Part shown: one piece after another, positions 30,197 through 36,233 of the stretch
Layout: each line of letters begins with the position of its first letter
Position numbering within the stretch: position 1 is the first letter of the stretch
NCBI GenBank assembly: GCA_013286425.1
Contig: JABDFS010000030.1
Coordinates: 1-36,233, forward strand
DNA: 36,233 nucleotides
DNA from: Bacteroidota bacterium
GTDB lineage: Bacteria; Bacteroidota; Bacteroidia; Chitinophagales; Chitinophagaceae
Reading direction: 5' to 3'
Notes under the pieces: generated by a model
Database searches by the model: none
The model's input: only the letters and a program-made list of their open reading frames with translations
Told to the model about the DNA's origin: nothing
Position numbers and translations under genes: made by a program

Positions 30197-32464
30197 TTAA
30201 AAGAATACAGAAAACTTCAGCTTCGCGAAAAAAGGGACACCGGCTGTATAGCTTAGTTCATCAACCGGTGCGGGTTCGTTTTTTAATCTTGTTATATATT
30301 CAATTTCTGTTTCATCCCAGGTTGTGTTAAACAGGTTCTCGATGGATAACCCGATCTCATAATTTTTCTTTGTATAGTTTGCTGTAAGGTCTGTAAGAAA
30401 ATAGCCTTTGGCTATTAAACTATAATCAGCATTTGCAGGCCTGTCGTGCATATAACGATAACTTATTCCACCATTTAAACCATCCTTAAATTTAAAGTAT
30501 AAACCTGCAGTGCTTGTAAATGTGGGCGCACCTTCTATATAGTCTTTACCTTTTGGCGCATCTAACGCTCTTGGTTTTGCGAGGTTTACATTGGCATCGC
30601 CGTACAACCATTTTGTAACCTGGTACCGTGCTGAAAAATCAATTCCTTTTCTTACTGTTTTGCCGCCGGGTTCTACGCTTTCATCTCCATAATCAGAACC
30701 ATACGTAAACTCCTGTTGTAAATAAATATACCATAACGCAGCGTTGATGTATAAATGTGGTAAAGGCTTCCAGTTAATGCCCAAATCTGCGCCGTACGCA
30801 GATGGTAAAACCTGGTAACCTTCATTTCCTATTACAACACGCGCATCATTGGAATGAAAACCTTTTCCGGTTTTTACATATAGCTGTACCTGGTTATTTA
30901 AAGTGTATTGAATATTTATTTTTGGATTGATGCCTGCTTTGCCCTGGCTTGTTTTTAAACCATCATAAATAGCAGCAGCACTGTCTGAAGCAGGAGCTGT
31001 ACTTAAGTAATAGAAATTAAAATAATCTGCTCTTAATCCAACATTAAAAAGCCATTTGCCTGTTTCAAGTGTTTCATCAATATAGGCATTTACATTGGCT
31101 TCTTTTACAATTCCCAGTTGAAGATAATTAAGCAGTGAATCGCCATCTAATGAATGTGCAAGCCAGCTTGGATGTGTATGATCGTATCTGAAACCAATAC
31201 CTGCCGAAGAATTAAGCACTGCATTGTTAAAAACAGACTGGCGTGATAACTTTCCACTATACCCAAACATATCTCTTACTTCATGCTGGTTAAATTCATC
31301 ACCGTTTATGGGATCAACATAATAAAAAGTAAAGTTGGTAAACAACTGGAAATATGTATGCAGGTAATAAGCCTGGTTCTCTAACGTAAAATTATTTTTG
31401 AGTGAAGTGGTAAGCTTAACGTTTGCAATGGTTTTATTGGTTGCACCCCCCTGGCCGCTGTCAAGCACACCAAAACGATCCGGAATATAACCTTCGCTTA
31501 CTGCACGATTAGGAATTTCGCCGGATGCACGCCACGTTGATGTAAACGTTGATAGCGTTGCAGTTAATTTTGAATTGCTTCCTATCTCTGTATTGAATTT
31601 ACCAAACAGGTTGTATCTTTTAAAATGCTGTTTGTAATCAAAGGGGCCGTTTGTATATAAAGCTTCACCTGCAACATAAGCACTCCGGCCTCTGTCTTTT
31701 GCTTTGTTGCTTAACAGGTTTACCATGGCAACAGCTCTTGCAGTATTAAACTGCCCGGCTTCAACTTTCACCATATTATTTTGGAGCACATTTATCGTGT
31801 TGTAATTAACAAAACCTGCGGTACAAAAATCTCCTTTGTTGGCATAGTATGGCCCCTTACCAAAATCATAGCTGCCAACCGTTTCAGGTATAAGATAATG
31901 AAGGTCTGCCCAGCCCTGGCCGTGTGCCTGTGACACTAAATTAACCGGCATATCATCAACAGAAATATTTACATCAGTGCCATGATCTGCATCAAAGCCA
32001 CGCAGAAAAATTTGTTCTGCTTTTCCGCCGCCAACCTGTTGTGCAATAAACAACCCGGGAACAAGCCGTAACAGGTCCTGCGCTGAACGTGCAGGCTTCA
32101 TATTCAGATCAATATTGCTTAATGTTCTTGTTGTTGAAATAGAATTTACATTGGTTGATATTACTATATCTTTCAGATCAACCGTTCCTCTTTCAAGCGG
32201 AATGCTTTCCTGGTTATTAAGATATGTTGCAGCAATTATTTTAGTTGTATAGCCAATGAATGAAACCTTTAATGAATCCTGTGTGCTTACATTGCTGAGC
32301 GTAAAATCTCCGTTTTTATCAGTAAGCGTTTGCTTTTGATTGCTGGTTATTAAAGCAGCTTCCAAAGGCTCTCTTGTATTTTCGTCAACCACTTTTCCTT
32401 TGATGGATTGCGCACCTGCATTTATACACCACGATATAAACAGCACGAATAAAATTGTACGCAT
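30197..32464 (-). CDS. TonB-dependent outer-membrane receptor
   Basis: 755 residues: signal peptide MRTILFVLFISWCINAGAQ; carboxypeptidase-regulatory-like domain at ~20-95 (IKGKVVDENTREPLEAALI); plug at ~105-230 (SAQDLLRLVPGLFIAQQVGG, EQIFLRGFDADHGTDVNISV, GWADLHYLIPE); then the barrel, ending with an aromatic FSVFF typical of outer-membrane proteins. The RGFDADHGTD plug motif resembles receptors for small metal-type substrates rather than SusC. It lies downstream of a small His-bearing protein gene and a HupE/UreJ-type transporter gene on the same strand, which points to metal uptake as a working hypothesis. A truncated paralogue tail survives at 28425. Confidence 0.92.
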   Translation of the reverse strand: MRTILFVLFISWCINAGAQSIKGKVVDENTREPLEAALITSNQKQTLTDKNGDFTLSNVSTQDSLKVSFIGYTTKIIAATYLNNQESIPLERGTVDLKDIVISTNVNSISTTRTLSNIDLNMKPARSAQDLLRLVPGLFIAQQVGGGKAEQIFLRGFDADHGTDVNISVDDMPVNLVSQAHGQGWADLHYLIPETVGSYDFGKGPYYANKGDFCTAGFVNYNTINVLQNNMVKVEAGQFNTARAVAMVNLLSNKAKDRGRSAYVAGEALYTNGPFDYKQHFKRYNLFGKFNTEIGSNSKLTATLSTFTSTWRASGEIPNRAVSEGYIPDRFGVLDSGQGGATNKTIANVKLTTSLKNNFTLENQAYYLHTYFQLFTNFTFYYVDPINGDEFNQHEVRDMFGYSGKLSRQSVFNNAVLNSSAGIGFRYDHTHPSWLAHSLDGDSLLNYLQLGIVKEANVNAYIDETLETGKWLFNVGLRADYFNFYYLSTAPASDSAAAIYDGLKTSQGKAGINPKINIQYTLNNQVQLYVKTGKGFHSNDARVVIGNEGYQVLPSAYGADLGINWKPLPHLYINAALWYIYLQQEFTYGSDYGDESVEPGGKTVRKGIDFSARYQVTKWLYGDANVNLAKPRALDAPKGKDYIEGAPTFTSTAGLYFKFKDGLNGGISYRYMHDRPANADYSLIAKGYFLTDLTANYTKKNYEIGLSIENLFNTTWDETEIEYITRLKNEPAPVDELSYTAGVPFFAKLKFSVFF

Positions 32465-32603
32465 AATTATTTGTTTAGCAGTAAGTGCTTAACCAATTAA
32501 TAATAATAGCTGAAGAATAAACCTTGATCGAATGAGACTTTACATTACTGTTTTATAACAGGCACTTTGAAAAGCTATTTGTTTGAAATTGATTAATGAA
32601 TAT

Positions 32604-32662
32604 CGGTCAGACGCTTTTTTAGACTATTCGATTTACATGTTGTTGATTAAAGCGTCAGACCG
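32604..32662. repeat. CGGTCAGACGC palindrome, copy 1
   Basis: Perfect 14-bp arms CGGTCAGACGCTTT (32604-32617) / AAAGCGTCAGACCG (32649-32662), with a 31-nt spacer, between the TonB receptor and the small protein gene. Confidence 0.8.
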
Positions 32663-32703
32663 GTAAACAATATTTATATATTCACACAAACCTGCCAGTC
32701 TCT

Positions 32704-33069
32704 TTAAATAAATGTGCGCGGAGGAGGATTTATAAAGTCAATATAAATATTGCTTATTGATTCTTCAATGAAAGGATAGCCATTAATTGAAGTGCAGGAA
32801 TTTAAGGGAATGAAAATATAACAAACCGCTGTTTCGTGTATGGTTTGTTCGTCTTTGTCTGTCTTCTGATTTTTAGAAGCATCATCATTTGCACCGGAAG
32901 CTGCCATCTCTTTTTCAACATGATCACTACCTTCAATTGCATGCACGGTTGCTATATGATACGCTTCAGCAAAGCAATGCATCACGGCATCTTCGCCAAC
33001 AGGTATCAATGGTTTTAAGATAACTGTTGAGTAGATCAATATGAGATAATATGCTACTGCAAATTTCAT
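32704..33069 (-). CDS. small exported or membrane-anchored protein, unknown function
   Basis: 121 residues with an N-terminal hydrophobic segment (MKFAVAYYLILIYSTVILKPL). The middle has several His/Cys/Glu residues (MHCFAEAYHIATVHAIEGSDHVEKEM) that could bind metal, then a polar linker (ASKNQKTDKDEQTIHET) and a hydrophobic end finishing in FINPPPRTFI. It lies directly between the HupE-type transporter and the TonB receptor. Small proteins with a Pro-rich tail in this place are frequent in Bacteroidota, so an accessory role in the same uptake route is plausible. Confidence 0.65.
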   Translation of the reverse strand: MKFAVAYYLILIYSTVILKPLIPVGEDAVMHCFAEAYHIATVHAIEGSDHVEKEMAASGANDDASKNQKTDKDEQTIHETAVCYIFIPLNSCTSINGYPFIEESISNIYIDFINPPPRTFI

Positions 33070-33086
33070 TTGCGCATCAGCTTTCT

Positions 33087-33761
33087 TTATACAAAAAATA
33101 CTCTTTCAATTGTCCAGTAAAATGCAATGGATGCAATGATGATCGATAACGGGTAAACAATTGCCTGTTTATAATTTTTTATGGATTTGAATGGTGTTAT
33201 AATTAAAGCAAACACTGCAAGAATAATTGTCATTTGCCCAAGCTCAACACCCACATTAAAACTGAATATGGATAAGAAAAATTTATCGGATGGCAAACCA
33301 ATTTCATTCAATGCACTTGCGAAACCCATGCCGTGGATCAGACCAAACATAAACACCAGCATTATGCGCCACGGGCTAAGTTTTGCGATGAGTAAATTTT
33401 CAATCGCAATAAATAAAATGGATAACGCAATGATGGGTTCAACCACAGCAGTTGGTGCCACAATAATATTCTTCATTGACAGCGCAAGTGTTATTGAATG
33501 TGCCACTGTAAATGCAGTTGCCTGCCATAAAATGGTGCTTAATTTATTGTTCAATAAACAAAGCCCTGTTACAAATAAAATATGATCAAAACCATTGGGC
33601 AGAATATGCATGTAACCCAGTTTAAGGTAATACCAGAATACATTGCTTACCGGCGCTTTGTCCAACGCATAATTTATGGTGTGCGCATAAGTGCTTCCCG
33701 CAAGCAGCAGGAAGCAAATACCTAATATAATTTTAAGATTAAAAGCAGCACTCTTTTTCAT
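33087..33761 (-). CDS. HupE/UreJ-type membrane protein (putative nickel/cobalt transporter)
   Basis: 224 residues with a cleavable-looking signal (LLLAGSTYAH) and about six further helices. Family motifs are GFDHILFVTGL, AFTVAHSITLALS, EPIIALSILFIAIEN, FGLIHGMGFASAL and FNVGVELGQ. The conserved His, Asp and Glu residues in membrane helices are the expected metal ligands. HupE/UreJ proteins import or mediate nickel/cobalt passage; here no hydrogenase or urease gene is nearby. It lies 17 bp upstream of the small protein gene and likely forms an operon with it. A CGGTCAGACGC hairpin precedes it. Confidence 0.85.
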   Translation of the reverse strand: MKKSAAFNLKIILGICFLLLAGSTYAHTINYALDKAPVSNVFWYYLKLGYMHILPNGFDHILFVTGLCLLNNKLSTILWQATAFTVAHSITLALSMKNIIVAPTAVVEPIIALSILFIAIENLLIAKLSPWRIMLVFMFGLIHGMGFASALNEIGLPSDKFFLSIFSFNVGVELGQMTIILAVFALIITPFKSIKNYKQAIVYPLSIIIASIAFYWTIERVFFV

Positions 33762-33800
33762 AACAACAATTTTTTTGATATTAAATTGCTTTTCTTTTTA

Positions 33801-33829
33801 CGGTCAGACGCATCAAAAGCGTCAGACCG
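33801..33829. repeat. CGGTCAGACGC palindrome, copy 2
   Basis: 11-bp perfect arms CGGTCAGACGC (33801-33811) / GCGTCAGACCG (33819-33829), with a 7-nt loop, between the TPR gene and the HupE-type gene. Confidence 0.8.
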
Positions 33830-33845
33830 CTACTAACAAATCACT

Positions 33846-35186
33846 TTACATAAAAGTTTTTTGTGCTTCCAATCTTAATGGCTGATCTATGTATGGATTC
33901 TGCAATGAAGTTTCAGAAATGGTTTCTTTGGCTAATTGTTGATTGCCTGATTTGTAATAGATCAATGCTGCCCTGCTTAACAACACAGGATTTTTTGAAT
34001 GCGTGCGCATCGCAACATTCACATAAGGAACTGCTTTTGCATATTCGCCCCTGCAGTAATAAACCCATGCTACAGTTTCATTCACATCTATATTATCCGG
34101 GCGCCTGTTGTATTCAAGCATTGCATGTTCCAATGCTTTATCGTTGTCTTTAATTTTTAAATAAGCATATGCAAGTTCTTTGTCTGCATAGTGGCCTAAA
34201 TTCTGGTTGGCAACAGCAGCCTGTGCGTTTGCATTCAATTCATCAATAACCTGTTTGGAGAGTGCATCTGCTTTTGCCTGCTGGCCGGATTGCTGGTAAG
34301 CATCCACCAATTCTTCTTTAATTGTATAATCATCAACAACAGAATCTGCTTTATTATAAAGATTGATTGCTTTTGTATAATCTTTTTGTGATACGGCTAT
34401 CTGTGCAAGCCCTGCCAAAGCATAAGCATAATCAGGCCTTACCGTTAATGATAGTTGATACAACGTATCTGCTTCACTATAGTTGCCTGTTTTCTGGTAA
34501 AGATTGGCAAGCTGGTATCTTGACCATTCTGTATGTTCATCACCGGAACCGCCTGCCTGCACTGCCATCTGCATTGCTTTTATGGCGCCGGAATAATCAC
34601 CAAAGATTTCTCTCAGGTAAGACACTCGTGAATAAGAAGTAAGGTCAGGGCGAACGCTTACCATTTTATCAGCATAAGAAACTGCCGTATCATAATTGCC
34701 CATTTCAACATTGCCGTCAACCAATAAACCATACACATAGGCATTGTAAGGATTTACCTGTTGCGCTTTGTGTGCTACAGCAAGCCCGTCAGCAAAATGA
34801 TGCTGCGACATATAAATAAGCGATTTAAAAACAAGGCCTGTAAATTCAAGTGAGTCCAGGTTAAGCACATCGTTTATATACTTCATTGCGGCAACATCAT
34901 AGTATGCATAATTGCCGGTAACGCGCGCTTCCTGTATATATAAAGCAGCAAGCCTTAGCTGCGATTTTGAATCGGTTGGATTGTCTTTTATCAGCGCGAG
35001 CAAAGAATCGGATGAATGTTTCGCCTGTTTCCATTCTTCAGAATTTGCCAATGCGCCTTTACGTTCAAGCAAAACGTAAGCTTTGTTTTCGTCCTGTGTT
35101 TTTTTATAGTTGTATTTTAAAATTATACCTGCAACGGCAACACAGAAAAGAATTATACTCAGCAGGTAAATGTTTTTCTTTTTCAT
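33846..35186 (-). CDS. tetratricopeptide-repeat protein with N-terminal membrane anchor
   Basis: 446 residues from ATG 35186 (MKKKNIYLLSIILFCVAVAGIIL); the upstream frame uses TTG and adds nothing. After the anchor come about ten TPR-like helix pairs: for example RLAALYIQEARVTGNYAYYD, GNVEMGNYDTAVSYADKM, LANLYQKTGNYSEADTLYQL, GLAQIAVSQKDYTKAINLY and WVYYCRGEYAKAVPYVNVA. It is a periplasmic protein-protein scaffold. It sits between the DUF4331 gene (upstream) and the HupE-type gene. The DUF4331 + TPR + HupE order recurs in Bacteroidota, as far as I know, which suggests a joint but unnamed role. Confidence 0.88.
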   Translation of the reverse strand: MKKKNIYLLSIILFCVAVAGIILKYNYKKTQDENKAYVLLERKGALANSEEWKQAKHSSDSLLALIKDNPTDSKSQLRLAALYIQEARVTGNYAYYDVAAMKYINDVLNLDSLEFTGLVFKSLIYMSQHHFADGLAVAHKAQQVNPYNAYVYGLLVDGNVEMGNYDTAVSYADKMVSVRPDLTSYSRVSYLREIFGDYSGAIKAMQMAVQAGGSGDEHTEWSRYQLANLYQKTGNYSEADTLYQLSLTVRPDYAYALAGLAQIAVSQKDYTKAINLYNKADSVVDDYTIKEELVDAYQQSGQQAKADALSKQVIDELNANAQAAVANQNLGHYADKELAYAYLKIKDNDKALEHAMLEYNRRPDNIDVNETVAWVYYCRGEYAKAVPYVNVAMRTHSKNPVLLSRAALIYYKSGNQQLAKETISETSLQNPYIDQPLRLEAQKTFM

Positions 35187-35259
35187 GAAATGATTTTTTT
35201 GAGGTGAACAAAACATTACACGGTGGTTAGCCGTGTAATGTTGTTAGTGAACTGATCAT

Positions 35260-36233
35260 TTATTGAACTATTACTTTTTTTGAATCTACTGCCAGGCCAT
35301 TGTTTACAGCAATAACAGTGTAGGTTCCTTTTACAAAAGAAGCAACAGGAATCTTTGTTGAATTACCATTTATTTTTTGAGAAATGATTTTAGTGCCTTG
35401 TGCATTATAAATATCTATCTGCACATTTTGTATGGTTGAATTAATGTTTACGAACTCAGTTGCCGGGTTCGGCGATACAGTAAGAACGTTTGCATTGAAC
35501 TTAATAAACTTTACAGGAGAATAGATAGAACTTCCGTCTTTATCTACTTCTTTTATCCTGTAAAAATTTGTTTTGGTCAATGAAGGATTCATATCGGTAT
35601 ACTGATAGCTTGACATATCACCGATCGATGTAACCTCACCAATCTTTGTGTAGTTCTTTGCATCAGTGCTCATTTCAACTTCATAATGATTTGCACTAAG
35701 CTGGTTTTGCATCTGCCATTGCAACACTGCACTGTTATTATTAACACCTTTTACTGCAAACGTTGTAATCTGCGCTGCGTGTGCAGAATTGGTGCCTTTA
35801 TATTGTTCGCCTGTAAATCCTCTCCATGGTGTTTGTTCATAAGGGAAGCAATCTTTGAATGTTGTATCATTATGCGTAACGCCTGCTTCAAAAGTGTAAA
35901 CATTTAAGAAATCCGGTGTTAACGGGCTTGGTGTTGAACCAACAACATAATCATCATACCACAATCCGATTGCTGCCAATGCAACACCGGATACTGCCTG
36001 CAGCTCAATAGTTGTTACATCATCTTCCAATCTTCTTCCGTTTGGAAATCCATCCATGTTTGGAATAAACTGCAAAGCGGCGCTTCCATCAAATCTTGGA
36101 TCTGTTAAGCCCAAAGCTGCTGCCTGTATAATTCCCAGACTGCTGAAATCAGCACTGTTGCGTGGCGTAACAGGTACTGCCATGTTTAATCTTAAACGAT
36201 CTTCCAGTGTTGGCAGAAAATTGTTGATGAAAG
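35260..36233 (-). CDS. DUF4331 protein with T9SS type A domain, 5' end outside window
   Basis: At least 324 residues; the frame continues past the window edge (FINNFLPTLEDRLRLNMAVP). The LRLNMAVPVTPRNS, GFPNGRRLEDDVTTIELQAV and CFPYEQTPWRGF blocks mark the C-terminal part of DUF4331. A fibronectin-like block follows (VLQWQMQNQLSANHYEVEMS, TNFYRIKEVDKDG). The type A sorting domain begins at VSPNPATEF and ends KKVIVQ. It is secreted to the surface by the type IX system. It is the first visible gene of the DUF4331-TPR-HupE cluster. The apparent ATG at 36183 is internal. Confidence 0.87.
   Translation of the reverse strand, partial: FINNFLPTLEDRLRLNMAVPVTPRNSADFSSLGIIQAAALGLTDPRFDGSAALQFIPNMDGFPNGRRLEDDVTTIELQAVSGVALAAIGLWYDDYVVGSTPSPLTPDFLNVYTFEAGVTHNDTTFKDCFPYEQTPWRGFTGEQYKGTNSAHAAQITTFAVKGVNNNSAVLQWQMQNQLSANHYEVEMSTDAKNYTKIGEVTSIGDMSSYQYTDMNPSLTKTNFYRIKEVDKDGSSIYSPVKFIKFNANVLTVSPNPATEFVNINSTIQNVQIDIYNAQGTKIISQKINGNSTKIPVASFVKGTYTVIAVNNGLAVDSKKVIVQ

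Noticed and set aside
28425-30285. Idea that the two receptor 3' ends are attL/attR of an integrated element carrying vapBC
   Set aside because: The copies differ at 13 of 84 bases, almost all synonymous, which indicates an old functional paralogue rather than an attachment-site duplication; no integrase is present.

Overview
The window is chromosomal DNA from a member of the Bacteroidota, most likely a Chitinophagaceae-type soil or freshwater bacterium. The evidence is the moderate AT bias, several secreted proteins with type IX secretion (T9SS type A) C-terminal sorting domains, TonB-dependent receptors with N-terminal carboxypeptidase-regulatory-like domains, lipoproteins, weak Shine-Dalgarno use, and very repeat-rich intergenic DNA. 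No rRNA, tRNA, CRISPR array, transposase or integrase was found.

Layout. 1-12954: conserved single genes, almost all on the minus strand: the 5' part of ileS, a c-type cytochrome lipoprotein, typA/bipA, an FG-GAP/VCBS T9SS protein, a large secreted protein with one CxxCH haem motif, a lipase-maturation-factor-like membrane protein, a secreted alpha/beta hydrolase, a small secreted protein (+), an isochorismatase-fold protein without the catalytic cysteine, and a small beta-barrel protein. 13302-16292: an array of five minus-strand small genes. Four of them are followed at the 3' end by the same ~45-57 bp dyad repeat; one gene resembles the Imm63 immunity family and one is frameshifted. This looks like a cassette array or orphan-immunity island and is the most interesting part of the window. 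16537-21833: an apparent three-gene operon of a parallel beta-helix lipoprotein (TIGR03805-like), a diheme SO2930-family cytochrome (TIGR03806-like) and a TonB receptor. 22445-27532: three tandem paralogous delta-60-repeat T9SS proteins with an identical 28-bp leader. 27724-30196: a DUF4386 membrane protein, a fragment of a lost TonB receptor paralogue, a vapBC-type toxin-antitoxin pair and gene debris. 30197-36233: a TonB receptor, a small His-containing protein, a HupE/UreJ-type transporter, a TPR protein and a DUF4331 T9SS protein (5' end outside the window), all minus strand.

The intergenic DNA is unusually structured. It holds arrays of five 11-bp units (two homologous copies 11 kb apart plus one unrelated in sequence but equal in geometry), a 10-bp array, paired CGGTCAGACGC palindromes around the HupE gene, and several hairpins and terminators. 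Function of these elements is inference; their existence is read directly from the sequence.
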